Assembly (NCBI GenBank): GCA_025057315.1
Contig: JANWXW010000039.1
Location: forward strand, 1 to 64,000
Length of the DNA: 64,000 nt
Source of the DNA: Myxococcota bacterium
GTDB taxonomy: Bacteria; Myxococcota_A; Polyangia; Palsa-1104; JAEUJZ01
Reading direction: 5' to 3'
The position numbers were made by a program, and so were the translations under genes. Below are positions 19,301 through 26,686 of this stretch, piece after piece. The first letter of the stretch is position 1; every line of letters starts with the position of its first letter. Under the pieces are notes generated by a model. The model saw nothing but the letters and a program-made list of their open reading frames with translations. It was not told the DNA's origin and did no database searches.

Positions 19301-19712
19301 GCGCACGCTCGTGGATGACGTGCACCTCGCCCCGCGCGCGCTGCATGGGCATGTGGATGACCACCGTCAGCGTGGCCCCCTGGGTCAGGCGAATGCCCGG
19401 GCGCTCGACCGTGACGTCGTTGAAATAAAAGCGCACCACGTAGTTGTCGCCGGGCGGAAGCTGGGTGATCTGATAGCGGCCCGCGGAGTCGGTAAACTCG
19501 GTCTGCTCCCCTTGCAGAGCGGGGCCGCTGACCACCACCGTCACGCCTGCCAGAGGCTTGCCGGTCTCCTGGCTGTAGACGGTTCCCTTGATGCTAGCGA
19601 GTTGGAGCTGCGCCTGCGCGCTGGAGCCACCCAGCAGCGCAAGAGCGAGAGCAAGGACGGCAGCGGAGCGGGACCGCCGGGCACAGCTGTGCGCACATGA
19701 AGGCATCGGCAA
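16368..19712 (-). CDS. Oar-like TonB-dependent outer-membrane receptor
   Basis: A 1114-residue receptor started from ATG after AGGAGG, with a signal peptide ending AQA. Residues 40-120 form a carboxypeptidase-regulatory-like Ig domain (IKGTVYSQETGKPLAGVTVV), residues 130-270 a plug (VSLSGSTGNENIIVIDGLN, then YGRSTGGVVSVVTKSGSN), and the rest a beta-barrel ending in LGARLSF. The terminal Phe suits BAM-mediated insertion. This layout is that of Myxococcus Oar. An Ala/Glu-rich helical insertion lies near residues 815-865 between barrel strands. It is probably co-transcribed with the lipoprotein gene 18 bases upstream. Confidence 0.92.
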   Translation of the reverse strand: MPMPSCAHSCARRSRSAAVLALALALLGGSSAQAQLQLASIKGTVYSQETGKPLAGVTVVVSGPALQGEQTEFTDSAGRYQITQLPPGDNYVVRFYFNDVTVERPGIRLTQGATLTVVIHMPMQRARGEVHVIHERAPNVDTANTQAGVEINKELLENTAVRGRTYESVLQLAPGAVDPPRGVGGDVGVSLSGSTGNENIIVIDGLNTTDPAFGLLAVQLNQYFIREVHVVIGGYQAEYGRSTGGVVSVVTKSGSNELHGSVFTSFVPFQAEARTVARLGEALATRTRMDSQFDLGFELGGPLLKDRIWFYVGFAPLVTHFRTDRLVRTQVYDPQTGTAQIDPDFQCPTYLSDPDVLCEGPRQIARRTVEVPARQRTVYESQRVYNWISKFQFNLTPDHNVTLTYLGSPEQRDDYASYRDDLDNQRRSQLRHIHDVSARYIGKLLDRKLQLDVLYGFHYQSREDMPDAANRAATIYRASALNPFSLADFEPVPECRLQTYDMGGMMRSFNPCPITAYVYGGYGAQYRNEFLQRHALMASATLFVRLLGNHAWKLGLDFEGNYMDNTRAYAGSDFDPNNPYSGRVIYNTDAAGQGLRIFRGFGQPRDRTLNGDLGVPCPFAGPMGGMYCFNFFRARTETRNYAVYLRDSWNVSFIPGLVINAGVRWEAQEIFGVDGSKQIAIYDNWSPRVGAVYDFTRKGRSKIFVNYGRFYESIPMDINDRSFSGEGLLVGGTYTNDCPRQQLQPGGRPVPVPRGGDPMAPCTLPRPRLAGSGEFALVAPGLKGQYVNEVLAGFQYDVGLDIVLGVQYMFRNLGTIVEDLSVDGGNNYFIANPGAPPDEGLLRQLEEEARAAREAAMRNPNDQALQEAASRAQARLDVSRAVVLFTPPRRDYHALILTATKRLSNRFALLANYTFSRLIGNYPGLFSPYRGQLDPNISSQYDLIHLLVNRMGPLSNDRPHNLKLTGFYVQPIGRDGQLTASLTFSLFSGRPIQVLGSDPIYQAREAFILPSGSGGRTPTVTQFDVHLGYEHQLTKAVRLSMYADVVNLFNQREVLNVDDEYTFTNVNPIVHGTTRELRHLKSADGSQLVVNSNYGQPTAFQQPLFLRLGARLSF

Positions 19713-19730
19713 CCTCCTGACAGACCTGCT

Positions 19731-20948
19731 CTAAGGGCAATCGGCAGCGGCCCGTACCTTGGCGGTGGTCAGGCCCTTGTACGTGGCATCCGCCCGCGTG
19801 CTGCCCACAACGGCGTGGATGGTGATGTCGCCGCGCAGCGCGTGGCGGCCCTCTTTGGCTGGGTGTCCAGCGGCCTGCGACAGGTCGCGCACCTGGGCAC
19901 CGCGCAGGGTGATGCGCACCTCACCGGGCATGCCCCAGGTGTCGGCCGCGGGAAAGATGTACACCGCACGCCGCTTGCCCGGGTCGCAAGCCGGCATCAT
20001 GTTGCGCATGACAAGCTGGTTCAGGCTCAGGCGAACCGGCACATCCACGCCGTTGCGGGTGGCGGTGACGGTCGTGTCCGTAAAGACCGAGTCGTCCACC
20101 GGGGCATTTAGCACCAGCTGCACCACCCCGTCCAGCGGCAGCCCCTCGACTCGGTAGGTGGCCGGGCCGCGCGGGTCCGGATCCGTCTCCTCCCACACCC
20201 ACCGGTCGGAGGCATCGCCCCGCCCCACCCGCAGGAGCTTGAACGGCTCGGTGGTAAAGCGCACCAGCTGCTGCGTCCGCGCGTCCATGACCACCCGCTG
20301 CCCGTTGCGATCGCCGAGGCCGGGCTTGAACGTTACCTGGTAGGCGGTCTCGGGCTCCAGCGCTGCAAAGGGGTGCATCCCGCCCGCCTTGATCTCCAGC
20401 AGCAACGCTGGCCCGTACGGAATCGCCGAGGGGTGGGCATGGGGGTAGAGCGGGTCGGAGGTGGTGTCCGATCCGCTCAGGACCAGCGTCACGGTGGCGG
20501 GCGGCACGCCGGTGCAGCTGCCTTCGCAGCGGATCTCGGCCACCTGCGGGTCGGCCAGCTCGAAGCGGGGCGGTTTGCCGGGTTCATCGATGCGCCGCTC
20601 CAGCGGCTGGCCGTTGAAGGTCAGGGGTAGTTTGTTGAACACCAGCCGCACCTCGCGGCCCGAGTCCGGCGTCGGCGGCGACTTGATCGGGCTGAACTTG
20701 TCCTTGTTGACGTCGTTTTTGCAGGCCGGCACCTCCTGGTTTGCGGGCAGAGAACAGTCGGGGATGCTGGTATCAGTAAACACCTCCCGATTGCGGCTGG
20801 TGGCGTCAAAGAGGGTCAGTCGGGTCACCCGCAAGGGGTCGGTGGGTTCCGGATCCTGTCCGGTCAGGTAATCCGGGCAGCCGCCCAGGCCGGTGGCCAG
20901 CAGCACGAGCAGAAAGGTTTGCGTCCACGTCTTCCACATGCGAGGCAC
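19731..20948 (-). CDS. Lipoprotein with bacterial Ig-like segment, partner of the Oar-like receptor
   Basis: A 405-residue predicted lipoprotein (LGGC lipobox, Cys24). The mature part is beta-rich and contains segments typical of Big_5-type Ig-like modules (VRLVFNKLPLTFNGQPLERR, then LEPETAYQVTFKPGLGDRNG). Six or more cysteines occur, several in acidic loops. It is the first gene of a two-gene operon, 18 bases before the receptor. The same order, lipoprotein then Oar-like receptor, recurs at 48201-49541 and 45328-48183 with unrelated-looking lipoprotein sequence. It may assist receptor assembly or cargo capture, which is inference. Confidence 0.8.
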   Translation of the reverse strand: MPRMWKTWTQTFLLVLLATGLGGCPDYLTGQDPEPTDPLRVTRLTLFDATSRNREVFTDTSIPDCSLPANQEVPACKNDVNKDKFSPIKSPPTPDSGREVRLVFNKLPLTFNGQPLERRIDEPGKPPRFELADPQVAEIRCEGSCTGVPPATVTLVLSGSDTTSDPLYPHAHPSAIPYGPALLLEIKAGGMHPFAALEPETAYQVTFKPGLGDRNGQRVVMDARTQQLVRFTTEPFKLLRVGRGDASDRWVWEETDPDPRGPATYRVEGLPLDGVVQLVLNAPVDDSVFTDTTVTATRNGVDVPVRLSLNQLVMRNMMPACDPGKRRAVYIFPAADTWGMPGEVRITLRGAQVRDLSQAAGHPAKEGRHALRGDITIHAVVGSTRADATYKGLTTAKVRAAADCP

Positions 20949-21015
20949 CTCGTGAGCGAGACCGCTTGCAGCCAGCGCTGTCCGCCCCTGGGTATACCCT
21001 TTTGCGAAGTGGATG

Positions 21016-21987
21016 TCACCTGCTCGTTACAGAAGCCACATTCCCCCCCTCCGGGCTTGCTCCCTGAGGTGGGGGTTGCAGGAGGTCATCCAGCCGACCG
21101 GAGGGAGGCAACAAACGGAGGCCAGCCTGCCTGATCATCTCCTCTCGCCCCGCCGTGGCACGACCGCCTATCAGCACCGGGATCTCCGACGGGACAGCTG
21201 CCCGCACGGCCTCCAGCAGCTGGCGCAGCGCAGCTGGCTCCTGCCGCAGCGACAGCGACAGCGCCACCAGGTCCGGCCGGGCCCGCTGGGCCGCATCCGT
21301 CAGGGCCGACAGCGGCAGGTTGGCCCCTAGGTAAATCGGCTCCCAACCCTGCGCGGCCGCATCCAGGGCAAACATGAGCAGGCCGATCTCGTGCCACTCT
21401 CCGGGGGGACAGGCACACAGGACGCGGTGGCGGGCCACGCGGGGCCGCAGGGCATCCAGCACCGCCGTGATGCGCGAGCGCAGCAGGGCCGTGGCAAAGT
21501 GCTCCGCGGCCACCGAGACCTCGCCGCGGTGCCAGCGATCGCCGATTTCCTGCAGCAGGGGCAAAAGGAGCTGCTCGCACGCCAGCCGGGGCGGCAGGGC
21601 GGCCAGGGCGGGTGCCAGCAGGGCCTCGGCCCGCGGCCGGTCGAAGGCAATGAAGGCATCGATGATCGGCCCCAGGTGCTGCGCGAACAGCGTTGGCGGG
21701 CGGGCCTCGGGCGGCTCCGGATGGGCCAGAGCGCCTGCCTCGGCCCCCCCCGCCGCGTTCCGCAACAGCTCCTGCCGCCCCAGCAGGGCCACCTGGGCGG
21801 GGGCCATCCCCTGCGCCACCAGCTGCCGGGCGCTGCGCAGCACGGTCACATCCTCCTCTGTATAAAGCCGGTAGCCAGAGGGGGACCGGGCGGGCACCAC
21901 CAGCCGGTAGCGGGCCTCCCAGGCACGGATGAGCGCAGGCGACAAGCCGGTCATCCGCGCCACCGCCTGGATGCGATACCTCTTCAT
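21016..21987 (-). CDS. carH: CarH/LitR-type adenosylcobalamin-dependent photoreceptor transcription factor (MerR family)
   Basis: A 323-residue regulator started from ATG with GGGAGG; a longer open frame extends upstream without coding character. Residues 1-70 form a MerR helix-turn-helix (YRIQAVARMTGLSPALIRAW). Residues 100-180 form the four-helix bundle carrying the CarH signature W-x9-EH (Trp152, Glu162, His163), with His153 directly after the Trp. Residues 185-300 form a Rossmann B12 domain with ExHxxG at 197-202 (His199 the expected lower cobalt ligand). In characterised CarH these residues bind adenosylcobalamin; tetramers repress in the dark and fall apart in light. No carotenoid gene is in the window, so its target is unknown. 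Confidence 0.9.
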   Translation of the reverse strand: MKRYRIQAVARMTGLSPALIRAWEARYRLVVPARSPSGYRLYTEEDVTVLRSARQLVAQGMAPAQVALLGRQELLRNAAGGAEAGALAHPEPPEARPPTLFAQHLGPIIDAFIAFDRPRAEALLAPALAALPPRLACEQLLLPLLQEIGDRWHRGEVSVAAEHFATALLRSRITAVLDALRPRVARHRVLCACPPGEWHEIGLLMFALDAAAQGWEPIYLGANLPLSALTDAAQRARPDLVALSLSLRQEPAALRQLLEAVRAAVPSEIPVLIGGRATAGREEMIRQAGLRLLPPSGRLDDLLQPPPQGASPEGGNVASVTSR

Positions 21988-22094
21988 CGGGCCTCCCAGG
22001 CCCGACCTGTCATCCCCCCTGGCAACGGGGGTCGACTCTGCTCCCTCCTCGGTGAGGCATTCCTCGCCATGCGCACCTGCTTCTTTGAAGAGGT

Positions 22095-22130
22095 GGTTAT
22101 CGTATGTATCATGATTGTTATATGTTATGG
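22095..22130 (-). promoter_or_regulatory. AT-rich candidate operator/promoter region upstream of the carH-like gene
   Basis: Within the 232-bp gap upstream of the regulator there is an AT-rich island. On the plus strand GTTAT occurs at 22096, 22117 and 22124, and ATCATGAT at 22108-22115 is a perfect 8-bp palindrome. On the gene strand, TATAAC within this island could be a -10. Autoregulation is inferred from position only. Confidence 0.35.
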
Positions 22131-22219
22131 CCTGATATGCTAGAGAAACATTCGACAAACAATACACCCCAGCAGGGAGAGAGGGCCTACCCGACCCATG
22201 CCCCCTCAGGGAGGGACGC

Positions 22220-22885
22220 TCAGCGCTCGCCGACGAGCAGCAGGTGGGGGTGCGGCCGCCCAGCATCCAGCCGCACGGTCCACGTCCGCAGCCCAAGATG
22301 CCGGAGCAGCGCCTCCCACGCTGCCCCCTCGCGGAAGTAGAAGCCGCTGCCCCAGGTGATGCGAAGCAGGCGGACCGAGAGAAACTCCTGGACGCGGTTC
22401 CAGCGGGCCTTCCACCGCGGCCGCTCGCTCATCTCCTTCAGCAGCAGGCGGCCGCCGCGAACCAGGCACCCGGCGGCGCGCGCCAGCAGCTGCTCCTGCA
22501 GCCGCCAGGGAACAAGATACAGGACGTCCACCAGGCTAATCAGATGGCAGGGAGGCAGCGCTGCCTCCTCCGCCGTGCCCACGAAGAACTGAATGTTGCT
22601 CAGGTTTGCAGCCCGAGCAGCGGCGCGCGCCAGCGCGATCTTGTCGGCATCTGGATCGATGGCATGGATATGCAACCCCGGACGGGCACGCGCCAGCAGC
22701 AGCGGCCACAGCCCGTGGCCACAGCCCAAATCCACCGCCAGCCCCGACTCCGGCACAAACGGCAGCAGCGCGCCAAAGGGAAAGAGGCCCCACCGCAGGG
22801 CGACGTGCAACCGCGCGGCCGTGCCCGGGTACAGGCGCAGCACATCCACCCCGGCCCAGAGGCCACCGGGCCACGCCGGCCTCAT
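22220..22885 (-). CDS. Class I SAM-dependent methyltransferase
   Basis: A 221-residue Rossmann-fold methyltransferase with motif I VDLGCGHGLWPLLLA near residue 50, the acidic ribose-binding turn IHAIDPDADKI about 25 residues later, and a later hydrophobic strand with LVDVLYLV. The ATG overlaps the stop of the upstream glycosyltransferase gene (ATGA), so the two are translationally coupled; an upstream in-frame ATG at 22930 would overlap far more and is less likely. Acceptor substrate unknown; the pairing with a GT2 enzyme suggests modification of a lipid or glycan. Confidence 0.85.
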   Translation of the reverse strand: MRPAWPGGLWAGVDVLRLYPGTAARLHVALRWGLFPFGALLPFVPESGLAVDLGCGHGLWPLLLARARPGLHIHAIDPDADKIALARAAARAANLSNIQFFVGTAEEAALPPCHLISLVDVLYLVPWRLQEQLLARAAGCLVRGGRLLLKEMSERPRWKARWNRVQEFLSVRLLRITWGSGFYFREGAAWEALLRHLGLRTWTVRLDAGRPHPHLLLVGER

Positions 22886-23667
22886 AGCAGCTGCAGCCGG
22901 TAGCTTACCATCTCCCGCAGCGTGTCCCATGCCACGCCCAGGCTGTCAAAGCTAGAAGCACCGCTCTGCCGCGGCCAATACCTGACCGGTATCTCGACGA
23001 TGCGACAGCCCAACCGCTGCGCCTCCGCGAGCAGCTGACCATCGATGAACACCGTGCCCGCGGTCAGCGAGATGCGCTCCAGCACCTCGCGGCGGATCAT
23101 CTTGAACGAGAAGTTCACATCCCTGACCTGCACGCCAAACATCCACCGCATCAGCTGGTTGTACACGCGCGAGTAGACCGCCCGCCGCAGCGTCTCGTGA
23201 CGGCGCACACGGTAGCCGATCACCAGGTCCGCATGCTCAATCTCCCGCAGCGCCACCGCGATCTCGCGCAGGTCCACCGGCAGGTCGCTATCCGTGTAGA
23301 ACACCACCTCGCGGCTGGCCGAGGCAAAGCCGGTGCGCAGGGCAGCGCCGTAGCCCAGGTTGCGGGGATGACGCACCAGACGGATGTGAGGGTTGTGGCG
23401 AGCACAGTCGGCCACCACCTCGCCCGAGCCGTCCTGGCTTCCATCGTCGATGACCAAGATCTCATAGTCCCGCAACCCGAGGGTAGGCAGGACCTGCGCG
23501 GCCTCGGCCAGGACCCGCCCGATGTTGTCCCGCTCGTTGTACATGGGGAAAAAGACCGACAGGCTGGCCGGTCGCCCATGCGCCGCGCTGGCCACCTGAG
23601 CACGAGCCACCGGAGCGGGAGTCAGATCGACCTCCATAGGGCGAGGGTGGATGGATGGCCGTGACAT
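22882..23667 (-). CDS. Family 2 glycosyltransferase (polyprenyl-phosphate sugar synthase type)
   Basis: A 261-residue GT-A fold enzyme. The start is the ATG preceded by AGGAGA; an upstream ATG at 23700 lacks this. Characteristic segments are SVFFPMYNERDNIG, EILVIDDGSQDGSG, RHPRNLGYGAALRTGF and the metal-binding TDSD in FYTDSDLPVDL. The order and spacing are those of dolichol/undecaprenyl-phosphate mannosyl- or glucosyltransferases, which move a sugar from a nucleotide donor to a polyprenyl phosphate at the inner membrane. No C-terminal membrane helices are present. Coupled to the methyltransferase downstream. Confidence 0.88.
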   Translation of the reverse strand: MSRPSIHPRPMEVDLTPAPVARAQVASAAHGRPASLSVFFPMYNERDNIGRVLAEAAQVLPTLGLRDYEILVIDDGSQDGSGEVVADCARHNPHIRLVRHPRNLGYGAALRTGFASASREVVFYTDSDLPVDLREIAVALREIEHADLVIGYRVRRHETLRRAVYSRVYNQLMRWMFGVQVRDVNFSFKMIRREVLERISLTAGTVFIDGQLLAEAQRLGCRIVEIPVRYWPRQSGASSFDSLGVAWDTLREMVSYRLQLL

Positions 23668-23755
23668 AAGTTCTCCTAGATGCTGGCTGGCTCGCGCCAA
23701 AGTTTGCCTACAGGTAACCTGGCCCCTGCCCTGCGGTCAAGGGTCAAAGGGAGGC

Positions 23756-24964
23756 TCAGAACACCAGCTGCGCTTGCAGACGCCACTGGTGGCGAGAGGC
23801 GCGGAGATCATCAGAAAGAAAAACAAAATAGTCGGTCTGCAGCTTGAGCGCGTGCTCGTGGAAGTAAAAGCTCAGTGAGCCGCCCGCCTCACGCTCGTGG
23901 CGCAGCGTCGGGTCGGTGGGCGCCAGCGGAAAGAGCTCGCCCCAACGCAAACATGCCTCCAGCGGCAGCGGCGGCAGGAAGCCGACCTGCACGAAGTAGC
24001 CCAGGGCCGAACGGGCGTACTCGGTCCGGCCACTGCCGTCGGTCTGCGCCGCCTCCCCCGCCGCCCGGTACATGAGCTCCGTCAGCAACGACAGCCCGCG
24101 CCACTTCAAGTGCAGATCGCCGCCCGCGCTCAGGTAGTCAAAGCGCGCCGACGCATAGACCGGACCATGCGTGCTGCGGGAGCGGTTGGTGTTGTGGTTC
24201 CGGGCCAGGCTGGCCCCTACAGACAGACGCGGTCGGGGGGAGCGCTCATGGTCGGCCTCCGACAGGTGGTCGAAGCGCCCAAACGGGTTAAGCTGCACCC
24301 GCGCCACAAGCAGGATGCCATCCACCGCCGGGCCCCGGTTCCGCCCGCGCCCGGTAAACAAGCCGACCTGGTACATGAGGCGCCCACCCAGTCCCAGGAA
24401 GTCCTCAGACAGCAAGTACAAGCCGATGTCGCGGTCTAGGCTCAGCTCCGTCGTCACGATGGAGCGATCGACCATCTGCAGCGCCGAGGACGACACCAGA
24501 CGCTGCAGGCCAAAGGGCACCTTCATCTGCCCCAGCCGCACCCCCAGGTCCCGCAGCGGCTGCCAGGTCAGGTAGGCATCGCGCAGCGGAACCAGCAAGT
24601 CGGGCTCCATGTCGCGCGTCGCCAGCCCCAGCTGGACATAGTATGTGAGCCGCGGCGTGAAGGCATGGCCAGAGAACACCAGACGCATGCGCCGCACCAG
24701 CACCCCGGCACTCACCTCGGGGCGCGCACCTGCCCTCACCGCCTCCTCGGTGGGCAGGGTGACATGGCCCTGAATCTGCAAGCGGGTGCTAAGCTGAAGC
24801 AAAAAGAAGTCGCCCGCCCGCAGCCGCACCCCCTTGCCCCACTCCATGCTCGCCGACAGCGGTGCGGGGACGAGCTGGCCCATCGGGAAGGTCTTGTCAG
24901 CCAGTGCCCGCGGCGCCACGCAGGCCAACATCAGCCCCGCCGCGATCCTCAGGGACAGGTGCAA
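23756..24964 (-). CDS. Phosphate-selective porin O/P-like outer-membrane protein
   Basis: A 402-residue predicted beta-barrel. TTG start with GGAGG four bases upstream. The signal peptide ends near ALA (residue 22). The barrel has alternating aromatic strands such as RLTYYVQLGL, DAYLTWQPLRDLGVRLGQ and VPFGLQRLVSSSALQMVDRS, the last resembling the OprO/OprP pattern of a strand followed by a short conserved loop. It ends in LQAQLVF with terminal Phe. Family members pass phosphate or polyphosphate, but many relatives are not proven anion-selective. Monocistronic or weakly linked: 87 bp separate it from the upstream membrane-protein gene and 88 bp from the GT gene. Confidence 0.75.
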   Translation of the reverse strand: MHLSLRIAAGLMLACVAPRALADKTFPMGQLVPAPLSASMEWGKGVRLRAGDFFLLQLSTRLQIQGHVTLPTEEAVRAGARPEVSAGVLVRRMRLVFSGHAFTPRLTYYVQLGLATRDMEPDLLVPLRDAYLTWQPLRDLGVRLGQMKVPFGLQRLVSSSALQMVDRSIVTTELSLDRDIGLYLLSEDFLGLGGRLMYQVGLFTGRGRNRGPAVDGILLVARVQLNPFGRFDHLSEADHERSPRPRLSVGASLARNHNTNRSRSTHGPVYASARFDYLSAGGDLHLKWRGLSLLTELMYRAAGEAAQTDGSGRTEYARSALGYFVQVGFLPPLPLEACLRWGELFPLAPTDPTLRHEREAGGSLSFYFHEHALKLQTDYFVFLSDDLRASRHQWRLQAQLVF

Positions 24965-25051
24965 CGCGCCTCCATGCGGGGGCCCTCATATCATGTCCCG
25001 CGACCCGGCAACCAGAGGTCCGCACCGGGGGAGCGGATCTACCGGACGGAT

Positions 25052-26686
25052 CTATTGCAGCGTCAGCGGACAGCCCCCCCCGCGCCTGAACCGGTAGACG
25101 ACGACCCGCCGCCTGCGGCCGACCTCCTCCACGCAGCCGCGGGGCAGCCGCTGCGCCGGATCGGCCTGCGACAGCTCCCAGTTGCTGAGCCACAGGTAGT
25201 CTGACAGCCGCCACAGCTCGGCCCAGGGGATCTGGTGGGCCTGCTGCGGGTTGCTAAAGCCGTTGCGCACGTGGTAACGGGCCAGCGAGCCGTCTCCCTC
25301 GTAAGCTGGCAGGCGCAGGCGGAGGGGCTGGCTGCCGGGCTGGTGAAACAGCGCCGGAAAGAACAGCGGCCGACGGAGCAAACAGTAAGCCCAGCCATGG
25401 CGCTCGCCGGCCTCGTGCTCCACCTCCCCTGGCGGGGGCACCTCGTTGTGCAGCGTAACGACCCGCGCCCCGGCCGGAAGCACATCGCACAGGGCGCGCG
25501 AGTCGGCGATGCCCTCCGACGCCAGCCGCCAGCGTGCCAGCGCGCCCGCACCGCGCAGGGCAGTGGCCACCACCAGCAGCCCCAGCGCCGCCCTCCGCCA
25601 TGCCGGCCGCTCCGGCAGCTCGGCGAGCGCGGCGATGCCCAGCAGCAGCGCCGGCAGCGCCACGCGCAGGTCGATGTCGGCCGTCTCCAGGTCGAACGCG
25701 CTGGGCAGGGCCAGAGCGAGCAGCAGCAGGGCTGCACCCGCCGCCAGCACGCGCCGCCGAGCCGCACTCAGACCGCGCCGGGCTCGCCCCAGGCCCACCA
25801 GGCTTGCTGCCGCCACCAGCCCCAGCAGGGGCAGATCCGTCAGCGGCCGCCCAGCCCGCAGCACGCGCAGAATGCCCAGCACCTTGTCCCGGGGTGCGGT
25901 CCAGATCACCCCCGCGCCCAGGCCCTGCGCACCCACCGCCCCCCGGCTAAAGATCCAATAGAGCACCAGCGGCGGAGTCGCCATCAGCGCCACCCCAGCG
26001 GCGTGCCCCAGCAGGTCCAGCAGCACGGTCCTTCGCTCCACCCCCGGCTGTCGCAGCCGCCCCAGGGCGTCGGCGACCACCGAGGCGCTCGTGGCCACCA
26101 CCAGCGTGCCAAAGCCCACCAGGTGCATAAGATAGGTGATGAGCGCCAGCGGCACCACGGTGGCCACCGCGGCAACCGTGGGTCGGGGCGCATAGAGCCG
26201 CAGCCACACCGCGTAGCTGCCCAGGGCGGCGGCGATGCCCCAGTGGTAGTTGATGAACCCATAGTTGAAGGCCAGCCCGTGGGACAGCGGGACCCCCAGC
26301 AGCGCCGCCGCATCCCACCGGCCGCGCCCCACGCGGCAAACAGCGGCAAAGGCCGCTGCGACCACCAGCAGGGACACGCCACAGAACAGCCGCAGGGCCA
26401 GCCGCGGCTCGATCCACCTCAGCAGGGGCGTCAGAAGCAGGTCAGCGGCCAGGTTGGGCGTAGGCTGCCACGCCACATCGTACAGGGCGCGCAGGCCCGC
26501 ATCCTCCCCCAGGCGCGACAAGATGTAGATGCGACCCAGGTGGTTGGCCAGGTCCAGCGGCGGCACCTCCGGCGATAGCAGCACCGGCAGGCCGGTCAGC
26601 CCGACCAGCACAACAGCAACCGCGGCCAGCTGCCTGCGCGCCCTGGCCCCCTCAGCCGAGCGGAGGGGCATCCAGCGATGCACCAT
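25052..26686 (-). CDS. Polytopic membrane protein, possible GT-C-like glycosyltransferase
   Basis: A 544-residue protein with about ten hydrophobic helices and a soluble C-terminal domain (from about residue 410). The first periplasmic loop carries DLANHLGRIYILSRL followed by WQPTPNLAADLLL, a D-x-x-N-H pattern seen in a family of unannotated membrane proteins and reminiscent of acidic catalytic loops in GT-C enzymes. Catalytic identity is unproven. Its start overlaps the end of the czcA-like gene by 35 bases, implying translational coupling to a metal-efflux operon. An alternative ATG at 26671 reduces the overlap to 20 bases. Confidence 0.7.
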   Translation of the reverse strand: MVHRWMPLRSAEGARARRQLAAVAVVLVGLTGLPVLLSPEVPPLDLANHLGRIYILSRLGEDAGLRALYDVAWQPTPNLAADLLLTPLLRWIEPRLALRLFCGVSLLVVAAAFAAVCRVGRGRWDAAALLGVPLSHGLAFNYGFINYHWGIAAALGSYAVWLRLYAPRPTVAAVATVVPLALITYLMHLVGFGTLVVATSASVVADALGRLRQPGVERRTVLLDLLGHAAGVALMATPPLVLYWIFSRGAVGAQGLGAGVIWTAPRDKVLGILRVLRAGRPLTDLPLLGLVAAASLVGLGRARRGLSAARRRVLAAGAALLLLALALPSAFDLETADIDLRVALPALLLGIAALAELPERPAWRRAALGLLVVATALRGAGALARWRLASEGIADSRALCDVLPAGARVVTLHNEVPPPGEVEHEAGERHGWAYCLLRRPLFFPALFHQPGSQPLRLRLPAYEGDGSLARYHVRNGFSNPQQAHQIPWAELWRLSDYLWLSNWELSQADPAQRLPRGCVEEVGRRRRVVVYRFRRGGGCPLTLQ

